This document shows positions 37,394-47,047 of a stretch of 64,000 bases of DNA, one piece after another; within the stretch, counting starts at the first letter, position 1; every line of letters begins with the position of its first letter. Under the pieces are notes generated by a model. It did no database searches. It was not told the origin of the DNA and saw nothing but the letters and a program-made list of their open reading frames with translations. A program made the position numbers and the translations under genes. The stretch is taken from contig NZ_OY762905.1 of the NCBI RefSeq assembly GCF_963666525.1, positions 2,028,001-2,092,000 on the forward strand, written 5' to 3'. Source of the DNA: an uncultured Cohaesibacter sp. (lineage in GTDB: Bacteria > Pseudomonadota > Alphaproteobacteria > Rhizobiales > Cohaesibacteraceae).

Positions 37394-38847
37394 TCAGCCG
37401 CCTCCAGAGATAGCACGCCCCGCTTGTCATGCCAGAACTGTTCAAAGAGATTTTTGGCCACCCGCATGCGATAGTCGGCACTGGCCCTCGTGTCGCTGAT
37501 CGGCTGGAAATCCAGTGGCAGAAGGTCGGCAGCGGCCTGCATGGCAGCAAGCGAGAAGGCCTGCCCCTTGAGGGCTGCTTCCGCCTCCGATGCCCGCTTG
37601 GGCGTTGCGGCCATGCCGCCGAAGGCGATCCGCGCCTTGGCGATCTTGCCGCCACTCACAACGAGGTGAAACGCCACGCAGACCGACGAAATATCCTCGT
37701 CCCGACGCTTGGAAATCTTGTAGACCCCGTGCAGGCTGCCCGGTCCCGGAATGGGTATGCGGATCGCTTCGACGAAGTCCCCCTCCCAACGGTCCTGCTT
37801 GCCATAGTCAAGGAAGAAATCCTCGAGCCGGATGGTGCGCTGTTCCCAGCTCTTGCGCAGCACAAGATCGGCCCCCAGAGCGATCAGCACCGGCGGCATG
37901 TCGCCGATGGGCGACCCGTTGGCGATGTTTCCGCCGATGGTGCCCATGTTGCGGATCTGCTGGCCAGCGATACGCCGCCAGAAGGCATCGAGATGGGGGA
38001 AATAACCACTGATCGCCTGCTGCGCCTCGCTATAGGTCACACCGGCGCCGATGGTGATGTGGGTCTGGGAGCAGATGACGGTCTTCATGTCCTCCAGATG
38101 GCCGATGAAGATCAGCGTCTGAAGGTCGCGCATCTGCTTGGTGACCCACAGCCCGACATCCGTTGCCCCCGCCACGATGATGGCATCGGGTTCGTCAAGG
38201 CGCACATGGGAAAAATCATCGAGATTGGCAGGCAGTATCGCCCGTCTTCCGTCGCCCTCCAGCACAACACGCGCCCCGTCCTTAAGATCGATCAGGCGCT
38301 TGAAATTGCGTTTTCTCTCCTGCTCCAGCCAATCAGAAGCCGGAGACCCATAGTCGCTGATGGCGACAGCGGCGCGGATGATCGGTGCATAGCCGGTACA
38401 GCGACAGAGATTGCCCTGCAAGACCTCTTCAATCCTGTCACGGGTCGGTTCGGGATCGGTCATCCAGAGCCCATAGAGCGACATCACGATGCCAGGCGTA
38501 CAGAAGCCGCATTGGCTGCCATGGTGATCCACCATTGCCTGCTGTACCGGATGCAGACCCCCGTCCGTCCCCCTGAGCCCTTCGATGGTCACCACATGGC
38601 AACCGTCAAGGCTGGGCAGAAAGCGAATGCAGGCATTGACGGACTCATAGATCAGAGTGCCTTGAAAGAGCCGCCCCACAAGCGTGGTGCATGCACCGCA
38701 ATCGCCTTCTGCACAACCTTCCTTGGTGCCGGTCAGGCGCCTTTCAAGACGCAGATAGTCGAGCAGTGTCTCCGTCGGCGAACAGTGATCGAGGATGATC
38801 AGTTCGTCATTGAGCCAGAAACGAATATCCTTGCGGATTGATGGCAT
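37390..38847 (-). CDS. xdhA: Xanthine dehydrogenase FeS/FAD subunit XdhA
   Basis: 485 residues from the ATG at 38847, which has GGAGGG 9 bases upstream; an upstream ATG at 38892 lacks this. Carries electrons from the molybdenum centre to NAD. The N-terminal [2Fe-2S] domain has EGCAEGDCGACTTLV, and the second cluster domain has SQCGFCTPGIVMSLYG and LQGNLCRCTGYAPIIRA. The FAD domain follows from about residue 190 (IIVAGATDVGLWVTKQMRD, GGNIANGSPIGDMPPVLIAL). First gene of xdhA-xdhB-xdhC. Confidence 0.96.
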   Translation of the reverse strand: MPSIRKDIRFWLNDELIILDHCSPTETLLDYLRLERRLTGTKEGCAEGDCGACTTLVGRLFQGTLIYESVNACIRFLPSLDGCHVVTIEGLRGTDGGLHPVQQAMVDHHGSQCGFCTPGIVMSLYGLWMTDPEPTRDRIEEVLQGNLCRCTGYAPIIRAAVAISDYGSPASDWLEQERKRNFKRLIDLKDGARVVLEGDGRRAILPANLDDFSHVRLDEPDAIIVAGATDVGLWVTKQMRDLQTLIFIGHLEDMKTVICSQTHITIGAGVTYSEAQQAISGYFPHLDAFWRRIAGQQIRNMGTIGGNIANGSPIGDMPPVLIALGADLVLRKSWEQRTIRLEDFFLDYGKQDRWEGDFVEAIRIPIPGPGSLHGVYKISKRRDEDISSVCVAFHLVVSGGKIAKARIAFGGMAATPKRASEAEAALKGQAFSLAAMQAAADLLPLDFQPISDTRASADYRMRVAKNLFEQFWHDKRGVLSLEAAE

Positions 38848-39032
38848 GGCCTGAACCCTCCAAAAGAGTTGGATTGCCCAGATAATACGCAAAACATTCT
38901 AGTGATCAGCAATTGGGCAATAACAACTCTAGTCCAACGACATTCTTTCGAGAATGCCGAAAAAACTACGACAGTTTCAGGATATTACAAAAGATAATCA
39001 ACAAACACCATGCAACTGATGCCGTATTGGCA

Positions 39033-39860
39033 TCACAGAAACGCCATGTGCCGATTGACATCCTTGTAGAGGAGATAGCGGAACTTGCCCGGGCCACCGG
39101 CATAGCAGGCCTGTGGGCAGAAGGCTCTCAGCCACATGAAGTCACCGGCTTCGACCTCATACCAGTCCTCATTGAGCTTGTAGACCGCCTTGCCCTCAAG
39201 CACGTAGAGCCCATGCTCCATGACATGGGTTTCCATGAAGGGAATGACTGCGCCCGGCTCGAAAGTCACCACGGTGATATGCATGTCATGGCGCATGTCG
39301 TCCGGATCCATGAAGCGGGTCGTCGCCCACTTGCCATCGGTCTCAGGCATCGGGATCGGCGCAATTGTCTGTTCATTGACGAATATGGGGTCCGGCGCAC
39401 CAAGCCCTTCGACGGCGACATAGGCCTTGCGGAACCAGTGGAAGACCGCAGGATCCTTGCCACTCGCCCGGATTGTCCAGGCCATGCCGGCAGGAACGAA
39501 ACCAAACCCGCCTGCCGAGAGGGAATGTGTCTCGCCGATGCCGGCGACCGACACCTCGATTTCACCGCTGACCACAAACAGGGCAGCTTCGGCCCGCTCG
39601 TCGGACTCGGGCCGGTCAGACCCGCCGCCGGACTGCAACTCGACGATATACTGGGAGAAGGTTTCGGCAAAACCGCTCATCGGCCGGGCCAGGACCCACA
39701 TCCGCATGCCGTTCCAGAAGGGCAGCTGGCTGCAGACGATATCCCGCATGGTTCCCCTCGGAATCACCGCATAACTTGGCGTGAAGACAGCCTTGTCCGT
39801 CAAAAGCTGTGACTGAGGCGGCAAACCACCCTTTGGAATGTGGTATTTCTGCAAGGACAT
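39033..39860 (-). CDS. allE: (S)-ureidoglycine aminohydrolase AllE
   Basis: 275 residues, two cupin halves. Releases ammonia from S-ureidoglycine to give S-ureidoglycolate. Blocks: YAVIPRGTMRDIVCSQLPFW, ARPMSGFAETFSQYIVEL, FVPAGMAWTIRASG, then the metal-site cupin IPFMETHVMEHGLYVLEGKA and DFMWLRAFCPQACYAGG. No signal peptide was seen. Its presence implies that allantoate is opened by an amidohydrolase (AllC type) rather than allantoicase, but that gene is not in the window. Its product is the substrate of AllA. Confidence 0.93.
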   Translation of the reverse strand: MSLQKYHIPKGGLPPQSQLLTDKAVFTPSYAVIPRGTMRDIVCSQLPFWNGMRMWVLARPMSGFAETFSQYIVELQSGGGSDRPESDERAEAALFVVSGEIEVSVAGIGETHSLSAGGFGFVPAGMAWTIRASGKDPAVFHWFRKAYVAVEGLGAPDPIFVNEQTIAPIPMPETDGKWATTRFMDPDDMRHDMHITVVTFEPGAVIPFMETHVMEHGLYVLEGKAVYKLNEDWYEVEAGDFMWLRAFCPQACYAGGPGKFRYLLYKDVNRHMAFL

Positions 39861-40137
39861 GGGGTCCCTTCCTTCACATCTCGGCCCATTTGGGCCATCA
39901 TGGCGCTGGTTTCAAAGCTGCCCTCATCAAACAGTCTCAGCCCTCTTTTGCCAACCTTGATGATCGCTGCTTTGAAAAGAAGCATCTTCTTGAAATTTTA
40001 GAAAATAAATGAAATTTTCGTCTTTCCAGAAGAGAGAGGTTGCGTCCATAATCGCGCGCATCTTGAAAGAGAGCCCCTCGCCGCTGACAAGCGAACCAGA
40101 AAGCACTCAAGATCAATAACAGCAGGACCAAGGAAAC

Positions 40138-42297
40138 ATGACCAGTCGATTGGAAAAATTTGGATTACGGGTAGACCCACAACTGTGCGCTCTGGTCGAG
40201 GAAGAGATCTTGCCGGGCACGGACGTTGACGCCGATATCTTCTGGCAGGGTCTCGCCAACACGGTGCGCCTGCTGACCCCGAGAAACATCGAGCTGCTGG
40301 CCAAACGCGACAGCCTGCAGAGCCAGATCGACACCTGGTGCAAGGCAAACAACGGCAACGCCTTCAAGCCGATCTACTATCGTGCCTTTCTGGAAGACAT
40401 CGGCTACCTGCTGCCGGAGGGCGGGGACTTCGAGGTCTCGACCGCCAATGTCGATGAGGAGATCGCCACTCTGGCCGGTCCACAGCTTGTCGTGCCGGTG
40501 ATGAACGCCCGCTTTGCCCTCAACGCCGCCAATGCCCGCTGGGGCAGCCTTTATGACGCGCTCTACGGCACCAATGCCGTCAGCCGCGAAGGTGATCTGG
40601 CACCATCGAGGAAATTCAACAAGGCCCGCGGCAAGGAAGTCATCGCCCGGAGCTGCCAGTTCCTTGACGAGGCCGTTCCGCTTCAGGATGCCAAACATGC
40701 CGATGTGACCAAATATGTTCTGTGCGACAACGGTGCAACCCTGATCGCCGAGCTCTACAACGGCGCCGACGCCATGCTGAAGAATCCGGCACAGTATGCT
40801 GGCCATCGCGGTGATGATGTCATCCTGTTCGTCAACAACGGCCTGCATATCGAGTTGCAGATCGACCCGCATGATCCGGTCGGCCAGCTCTCTTCAGCCG
40901 GCGTCAAGGACGTCGTGCTCGAGTCGGCCATCAGCACCATTCAGGACTGCGAGGATTCCGTGGCCGCGGTTGACGCGGAAGACAAGTGTCTTGCCTATCG
41001 CAACTGGCTTGGCCTGATGAAGGGCGATCTTGCCGACAGCTTCGAGAAGAACGGCGCAATGATGACCCGTGCTCTCAACCCGGACCGTGACTATATCACG
41101 CCAGATGGCGACCCGCTGACCCTGCACGGTCGCAGCCTTCTGCTGGTGCGCAACGTTGGCCATCTGATGACCAATGACGCCATTCTCGACTGCGAGGGCA
41201 AGGCGATTTTCGAGGGGATCATGGATGCCTTCATGACCACCGCCTGCGCCCTGCACGACCTCAAGCGCAAGGGCAACAGCCGCACCGGCAGCATCTATAT
41301 CGTCAAGCCGAAGATGCACGGCCCGGAAGAAGTCTCCTTTGCCGAGGACCTGTTCTGCGAGGTCGAGGACGCCTTCTCTCTGCCACGCAGCACCATCAAG
41401 ATCGGTGTCATGGACGAAGAGCGCCGCACCACGATCAACCTCAAGGAATGCATCCGCGCGGTAAAGGACCGCATCGTCTTCATCAACACCGGCTTCCTCG
41501 ATCGCACTGGCGACGAGATCCATACCTCGATGGAGCTCGGACCGTTCCTGCCGAAAGACGAGATCAAGACGCAGCCGTGGATTGCTGCCTATGAGGACTG
41601 GAACGTCGACATCGGCCTTGAAACCGGCCTCAAGGGCAAGGCCCAGATCGGCAAGGGCATGTGGGCCAAGCCGGACGAAATGGCTGACATGATGCAGAGC
41701 AAGATAGGCCATCCGAAGGCTGGCGCAAGCTGTGCCTGGGTGCCGTCGCCAACCGCGGCCACCCTGCACGCAACCCACTATCATCAGATCAGCGTCGCTG
41801 CGGTTCAGGAATCCCTCAGCGCCCGCCCGCGGGCGGATCTGGGCAAGATCCTCACCATCCCGCTGCTCGGCGATCGCGAACTCGACGCCGAGACCATCCA
41901 GAAGGAGCTGGACAACAACCTGCAGGGCATTCTGGGCTATGTGGTACGCTGGATCGATCAGGGCATCGGCTGCTCGAAAGTGCCAGACATCCACAACGTC
42001 GGCCTGATGGAAGACCGCGCCACCCTGCGCATTTCCAGCCAGCATGTCGCCAACTGGCTGCATCACAAGATCGTCGACGCCGATCAGGTGATGGACACGA
42101 TGCAGCGCATGGCCGCCATCGTCGACGAGCAGAATGCGGATGATCCCCTCTACAAGCCGATGGCTGGCCATTTCGACGAATCCGTTGCCTTTGCCGCCGC
42201 CTGCGATCTGGTCTTCAAGGGAAGGGAACAGCCCAACGGCTACACAGAACCGCTGCTCCATTCCCGCCGCCGTCAGGCCAAGCAGGGAGCCCTCTGA
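40138..42297 (+). CDS. glcB: Malate synthase G
   Basis: 719 residues, the size of isoform G. Condenses glyoxylate with acetyl-CoA to malate. Blocks: [97 protein letters not shown], and [20 protein letters not shown] near the active-site region. It starts 40 bases after an AT-rich stretch, with AAGGAAAC before the ATG. In this setting it consumes the glyoxylate made by AllA. Confidence 0.96.
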   Translation: MTSRLEKFGLRVDPQLCALVEEEILPGTDVDADIFWQGLANTVRLLTPRNIELLAKRDSLQSQIDTWCKANNGNAFKPIYYRAFLEDIGYLLPEGGDFEVSTANVDEEIATLAGPQLVVPVMNARFALNAANARWGSLYDALYGTNAVSREGDLAPSRKFNKARGKEVIARSCQFLDEAVPLQDAKHADVTKYVLCDNGATLIAELYNGADAMLKNPAQYAGHRGDDVILFVNNGLHIELQIDPHDPVGQLSSAGVKDVVLESAISTIQDCEDSVAAVDAEDKCLAYRNWLGLMKGDLADSFEKNGAMMTRALNPDRDYITPDGDPLTLHGRSLLLVRNVGHLMTNDAILDCEGKAIFEGIMDAFMTTACALHDLKRKGNSRTGSIYIVKPKMHGPEEVSFAEDLFCEVEDAFSLPRSTIKIGVMDEERRTTINLKECIRAVKDRIVFINTGFLDRTGDEIHTSMELGPFLPKDEIKTQPWIAAYEDWNVDIGLETGLKGKAQIGKGMWAKPDEMADMMQSKIGHPKAGASCAWVPSPTAATLHATHYHQISVAAVQESLSARPRADLGKILTIPLLGDRELDAETIQKELDNNLQGILGYVVRWIDQGIGCSKVPDIHNVGLMEDRATLRISSQHVANWLHHKIVDADQVMDTMQRMAAIVDEQNADDPLYKPMAGHFDESVAFAAACDLVFKGREQPNGYTEPLLHSRRRQAKQGAL

Positions 42298-42679
42298 GCG
42301 GTCCAACCGCCACGGCCTGAAACAAAGAACAAAGAAGGAAAGCCCTGCCTTGCGCGGGGCTTTTTGCATCCCCTGGCAGCGATCCAGAAGCAGCTTTTCA
42401 GCATCGGCCAAAACAACAAATTCGCCAACAGCAAGCAACACGGCTGAATTGTGGCGAAACCGGCGATGACAAAAGCAGAAAACAAGCGCAGTTTCCTGTG
42501 ACATCCACCGCCCCAACATCGGCTTCACGCCAGCAAAAGCGCCGGATATTTCGAGAAATTTCAGATAGTTACAAGAAAAATGTCAACGGATACACTCAGT
42601 TACAATTATAGGAGAAATGTTACTTGAAACGGTCGCGAACCAATAAGATAAAAGTATAATTCTGCATTCATGTGCCCTA
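42298..42679. other. Intergenic region after glcB: terminator, then AT-rich promoter region
   Basis: About 380 bases with no convincing gene. It contains the glcB terminator (42340-42365). The last 130 bases are AT-rich and must hold the promoter of the RND pump genes; no defined operator was recognised. Confidence 0.6.
42338..42366 (+). terminator. Rho-independent terminator of glcB
   Basis: AAAGCCCTGC-CTT-GCGCGGGGCTTTTT: a GC stem with a minor mismatch, followed by five T residues, 40 bases after the glcB stop. Confidence 0.75.
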
Positions 42680-43864
42680 ATGGACAATAAAATGAAACAC
42701 ATAATGAGCCTACTCATCGCGGCTATATTGATTGTTGCTGCATATTTTTATCAATTTGGCCTGCCCGCTGGCCTTGCATCATTGTTCGCCGATCAGTCTG
42801 GCCAGCCGACCGCATCGAGAAGCCCATCTTCTGGCCAGCCCCAGGGGGCACGACCTGGTGGCAGGAACGCCGGAGCGACCTATGTCACGCTCGCCGATGT
42901 CACCTACAAGCCCTATGAGGACACCTTCAGTTCCATCGGCACGGGTGTGGCCAAACAGAGTGTTTCCCTCGTCTCCGAAGTCTCGGGCCAGATCAAGGAC
43001 GTCATGTTCGAAGGCACCCCGCACGTCTCGAAGGGCGACGTCCTGCTGCAACTGGAAGACACCAGCGAGCGCATCAATGTGGAAATCGCCGAAGCCAATC
43101 TGTCCAAGGCCGAAGACACGCTTGAACGCTACAGCACGCTGCAGTCTCGCAATTCAGGCATCGTGACCGCCACCAGCATGAAAGAAGCAGAATCGGCCGC
43201 CGCCGTTGCCCGTGGCAATCTGGCATTGGCTGAAAAGGAACTGGCGGATCGCACCATCAAGAGCCCCATCGACGGACGGTTGGGCCTAGCCGAATGGGAA
43301 GTGGGCGATTTTCTTTCGAACGGCGCCAAGATCGTCGACATCAACAACACCGAAACCATCCTCGTGACCTTCGAGCTGCCGGAACGGGCAATGAATCTGC
43401 TTGAGCTTGGCAAGGAGGTCTATGTCACCACCCCGGCCATCAACGGCAAGGTCTTCGAAGGCAAGATCATCGCTTTTGACAGCACCATCGACGAGACCAC
43501 CCGCACCATCACAGTGAAGGCTGAAATCGAGAACGGCGATGGACGTCTCTGGCCGGGCATGACCTTCGAGGTCATGTTGCGCCAGAAAACCGAACCTCTG
43601 GCTGCCCTGCCGGCGATGGCCCTCACCTGGACCCGCGACGGCACTCAGGTCTGGCTCGCTGAAGATGGCAAGGTCCGGGCGGTGCCCGTCATCTTCCGCT
43701 ATCGACAGGATGACACCATCTGGATCGAGGGCGACCTCAAGGAAGGCACCAAGGTTGTCGTGGAAGGCGTCCAGAAACTGCGCCCAGGAGCCTCGATCGT
43801 GGCCGAGCAGGGTGAAAGCAGCGACAGGAAGCCGACCACCACCGCATCCACCCGCACGGAGTAG
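42680..43864 (+). CDS. RND efflux periplasmic adaptor (membrane fusion protein)
   Basis: 394 residues; an ATG four codons later (42692) is a possible start. One N-terminal membrane anchor (HIMSLLIAAILIVAAYFYQF), then a Ser/Gln/Gly-rich linker. The adaptor fold follows: a lipoyl half with VSGQIKDVMFEGTPHVSKGD, a helical hairpin, the second lipoyl half DRTIKSPIDGRLGLAEWEVG, and a beta-barrel with EARTRTITVKAEIENGDG-like text. It joins an RND permease to an outer-membrane channel. It is 5 bases from the permease gene. Substrate unknown; no TolC-type gene is adjacent. Confidence 0.92.
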   Translation: MDNKMKHIMSLLIAAILIVAAYFYQFGLPAGLASLFADQSGQPTASRSPSSGQPQGARPGGRNAGATYVTLADVTYKPYEDTFSSIGTGVAKQSVSLVSEVSGQIKDVMFEGTPHVSKGDVLLQLEDTSERINVEIAEANLSKAEDTLERYSTLQSRNSGIVTATSMKEAESAAAVARGNLALAEKELADRTIKSPIDGRLGLAEWEVGDFLSNGAKIVDINNTETILVTFELPERAMNLLELGKEVYVTTPAINGKVFEGKIIAFDSTIDETTRTITVKAEIENGDGRLWPGMTFEVMLRQKTEPLAALPAMALTWTRDGTQVWLAEDGKVRAVPVIFRYRQDDTIWIEGDLKEGTKVVVEGVQKLRPGASIVAEQGESSDRKPTTTASTRTE

Positions 43865-43869
43865 CCGCA

Positions 43870-46800
43870 ATGTCGAACAAACATGTTGAAGGCATGACGC
43901 GGCTCTTTGTGGCCCGCCCCATTCTGGCCTTCGTGATCAACCTCCTGATCATCATCGCAGGCATCGCCGCCCTGGCCGGGGTTGAAGTGCGCGAAATGCC
44001 GGACGTTGACCAGCCCTCCCTGTCCGTCCGCACCACCTATGAGGGCGCATCGGCCGAGGTGGTCGACCGCGAAATCACCTCGGTGCTCGAAGACGCCTTC
44101 GGTGCGCTTGATGGCGTCAAGGATATTTCCTCCACTTCGAGCTATGGCAGCAGCCGCATCACGCTTGACCTCAATAGCGACGTGGATGTCGACATCGCCG
44201 CCAACGAGGCGCGCGAGATTGTATCCCAGACCATGCGCCAGCTGCCCGACGACGTCGAAGACCCGACTGTGCGCAAGAGCAACGCCGATGCAGACCCGAT
44301 CATCCGCCTCGCCCTTTCGGGCAACAAGAGCCTTGCCGAACTGACCACCCTCGCCGAGGGACCAATCACGGACCGGCTCAATCTGGTCGAGGGCATCGCG
44401 GAAATCACCGTCACGGGCGCCAAGGCCAACGAGTTCCGGATCAACGTCTCCATGCCGGCTCTGCTGGCGCGTGGCCTGACGCTCAGCGATATCAGCACCG
44501 CGTTGAAAACCCTGCGCAATGACTATTCCCTCGGCTCGGTCGACAGCAATCTCAGCACGACGACCCTGCGCTCCGTCAACCCGCTGGTCACAACCGAAAT
44601 GATCGGCAAGCTGCGCATCAACGCAACCACTTATATCTCGGACGTTGCCAACGTGCAGCTGACCGGCGAAGACACCACCCAGTCGGCCCGCGTAAACGGT
44701 CGCCCCTCAATCGGCCTCGATATCGTCCGCCAGTCTGTTGGCAACACCCTGACCATCTCGCAGGACGTCCGCAAGGCTGTTGCAGAGCTTCAGACCCAGC
44801 TCCCCGACGATGTCTCGCTGATCATCACCACCGATGATGGCATCTTCATTGAAGGCTCCATCACCGAGGTGACCAAATCCATCCTTCTGGCCGTGGTCAT
44901 CGTGATTGTCGTCATCTTCCTGTTCCTCAGGTCATGGCGCGCCACCATCATCCCCGCCATTGCCATACCCGTGGCCCTGATCGGTACGCTCGCCGCCATC
45001 TGGATTGTCGGATTTTCGGTCAACACCATCAGTCTGCTGGCCCTTGTGCTGGCAACCGGCATGGTCGTGGATGACGCCATTGTCGTGGTCGAGAACATTG
45101 TCCGTCGTCGCCATGATGGCGAGGGCGCACGCTTTGCAGCGGTTGCCGGCACCAACGAGGTGTTCTTTGCAGTAATTTCCACCACGGCGACACTGGCTGC
45201 CGTGTTCATCCCTATTTCCTTCCTGCCCGGTCAGGCCGGTGGCGTGTTCTCGGAATTCGGCTTTGTGCTGGCCTTTTGCGTCACCCTGTCCTCTGTGGTG
45301 GCACTGACCATGGCGCCGATGCTGGCCTCGATCCTCGACCCGGGAAAGCCCTCCAGAAAGATGCAGGAAGCTGCGGCACGCGATGAGGAAAGGCCGGACG
45401 GCCTGATCAAGCGTCTCTTTCTTGATGTCGTCGACAAGGCCATCCGCATGCCGCTGCTCACCATCGGCATCGCCATCGCCTTTGCGGTCTTTGCAATCGG
45501 TGCGGCCCAGAACCTGACCAGCACCCTTACGCCCCCAGAAGACCGTGGCATGTTCTTCATGATCGCCACAGGCCCGGTTGGCGGCTCGAACGACTATATG
45601 AGCGACGAGATCGGACAGGTCGAGAAGATCCTTGAGCCCTATCGCGAAAGCGGCGAAGTCAAGTCCGTTCTCAGCCTTATCGGTCGTGGCGGCGGCACCC
45701 GTGCCTTCGTCATCGTCCGCCTTGCCAACTGGGAAGACCGGGAGCGCGACCAGCAGACAATCCTGACCGAGCTTAACAGGAAGCTTGCCCACATCGCCAG
45801 CATCCGGGTCATGGCCCGCTCGGGCAACTCCCTTGGCATCCGTGGCGGTGGTTCGGGCCTCAGCTTTGCGGTCACTGGCAACGACTATCCCAAGTTGGTC
45901 GACGGAGCCGACAAGATGATCGCGGCCATGGAGCAGGATCCCACCTTCACCAATCCGCAGCTCAGCTCCAACGACACCTCGCTTCAGATCAGCGTCGATA
46001 TCGACCGGGACAGGGCGCTTGAACTGGGCATTACACCGGATACCATCGCCGACAGCATTTCCGCCGTCACGCAAGGGCTCACGCCGACCTCCGTCTTTAT
46101 TGACGGCGAAGAGGTGGACCTGACCATCAACCCTGATGGCGGCTGGCCGGTCAATGACGCCAGTGATCTGGAACGCATGTTCGCCCGCACCAGCAGTGGC
46201 AACATCATCCCGCTGTCTTCCGTCGCCAGTTTCACCCAAGTGCTCAGTCAGGCGTCCTATGCCCGCGAGAGTGGATCGCTGGCCATCTCCATCAACGCCA
46301 ACCTGCCGCGCGGCGTCGATCTGGGGCAGGCGGTCGAGCGCATGCGGGCAATCGCCCATGATGTCCTGCCACAGGGCACCAGTGTCACGCTGCTTGGCGA
46401 AGCCGGTGAGCTTGACAGCGGCCGGGCTGGCACATTGCTGATCTTCGGTGTCGCCGGGATCATCGTCTTCCTCGTGCTGGCGGCCCAGTTCGAGAGTTTC
46501 GTTTCCGCAACCATCATCATGATCACGGTCCCCTTCGGGCTGGCGGCGGCCATGCTGGCAATCATGATCACCGGCGGCACGCTGAATTACTACAGTCAGA
46601 TTGGTCTTGTGATGCTGATCGGCGTGATGGCCAAGAACGGCATCCTGATCGTCGAATTCGCCAACCAGCTACGCGAACGTGGACAGGATATCGACAGCGC
46701 CATCCGAGATGCGGTGAGCCTGCGCATCCGTCCGGTGATGATGACCATGGTATCCACCGTCTTCGGCGGCCTGCCACTGATCATCACGTCAGGCGCCGGA

Positions 46801-46974
46801 GCCGAGGCCCGCATCGCAGTTGGTTGGGTCGTGGTCGGCGGGTTGGGCTTTGCCACCCTGTTCACGCTGTTCCTCATTCCCGTGTTCTATCGCTGGCTGG
46901 CGCCGCTCGGCGGCGAACCGGGAGCAGCAAGCCATCGGCTCGATCAGGAGATTAGCCAGCAACAGTCGGTATAG
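43870..46974 (+). CDS. RND-family efflux permease
   Basis: 1034 residues, HAE-1/MexK-like inner-membrane pump with 12 membrane segments and two large periplasmic loops. Blocks: MTRLFVARPILAFVINLLII, FSVNTISLLALVLATGMVVD-DAIVVVENIVRR (TM4 with the proton-relay Asp pair), STTATLAAVFIPISFLPGQA, YYSQIGLVMLIGVMAKNGIL and EFANQLRERGQD. Proton-driven export of a drug-like or toxic compound is the family role. Forms a pair with the upstream adaptor and ends at a terminator. Confidence 0.94.
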   Translation: MSNKHVEGMTRLFVARPILAFVINLLIIIAGIAALAGVEVREMPDVDQPSLSVRTTYEGASAEVVDREITSVLEDAFGALDGVKDISSTSSYGSSRITLDLNSDVDVDIAANEAREIVSQTMRQLPDDVEDPTVRKSNADADPIIRLALSGNKSLAELTTLAEGPITDRLNLVEGIAEITVTGAKANEFRINVSMPALLARGLTLSDISTALKTLRNDYSLGSVDSNLSTTTLRSVNPLVTTEMIGKLRINATTYISDVANVQLTGEDTTQSARVNGRPSIGLDIVRQSVGNTLTISQDVRKAVAELQTQLPDDVSLIITTDDGIFIEGSITEVTKSILLAVVIVIVVIFLFLRSWRATIIPAIAIPVALIGTLAAIWIVGFSVNTISLLALVLATGMVVDDAIVVVENIVRRRHDGEGARFAAVAGTNEVFFAVISTTATLAAVFIPISFLPGQAGGVFSEFGFVLAFCVTLSSVVALTMAPMLASILDPGKPSRKMQEAAARDEERPDGLIKRLFLDVVDKAIRMPLLTIGIAIAFAVFAIGAAQNLTSTLTPPEDRGMFFMIATGPVGGSNDYMSDEIGQVEKILEPYRESGEVKSVLSLIGRGGGTRAFVIVRLANWEDRERDQQTILTELNRKLAHIASIRVMARSGNSLGIRGGGSGLSFAVTGNDYPKLVDGADKMIAAMEQDPTFTNPQLSSNDTSLQISVDIDRDRALELGITPDTIADSISAVTQGLTPTSVFIDGEEVDLTINPDGGWPVNDASDLERMFARTSSGNIIPLSSVASFTQVLSQASYARESGSLAISINANLPRGVDLGQAVERMRAIAHDVLPQGTSVTLLGEAGELDSGRAGTLLIFGVAGIIVFLVLAAQFESFVSATIIMITVPFGLAAAMLAIMITGGTLNYYSQIGLVMLIGVMAKNGILIVEFANQLRERGQDIDSAIRDAVSLRIRPVMMTMVSTVFGGLPLIITSGAGAEARIAVGWVVVGGLGFATLFTLFLIPVFYRWLAPLGGEPGAASHRLDQEISQQQSV

Positions 46975-46987
46975 GGAAAAACCAGAC

Positions 46988-47024
46988 GAAAAGGGGCGAG
47001 ATGGCAACCATCTCGCCCTTTTGT
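46988..47024 (+). terminator. Rho-independent terminator after the RND permease
   Basis: AAAAGGGGCGAGATGG-CAA-CCATCTCGCCCTTTTGTT: a long near-perfect stem with T-rich tail. The A-run on the other side means it can also end the minus-strand GGDEF/EAL transcript arriving at 47048. Confidence 0.85.
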
Positions 47025-47047
47025 TATCTGCTGTATCCTTTGCGTAA

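Noticed and set aside
34979-38841. Long plus-strand open frames opposite xdhA and xdhB (831 and 470 residues)
   Set aside because: Composition is that of complementary-strand shadows of GC-rich genes. The minus-strand frames carry all Xdh motifs.
40894-42528. 544-residue minus-strand open frame opposite malate synthase G
   Set aside because: Antisense shadow of glcB; no family resemblance and it runs through the glcB terminator.
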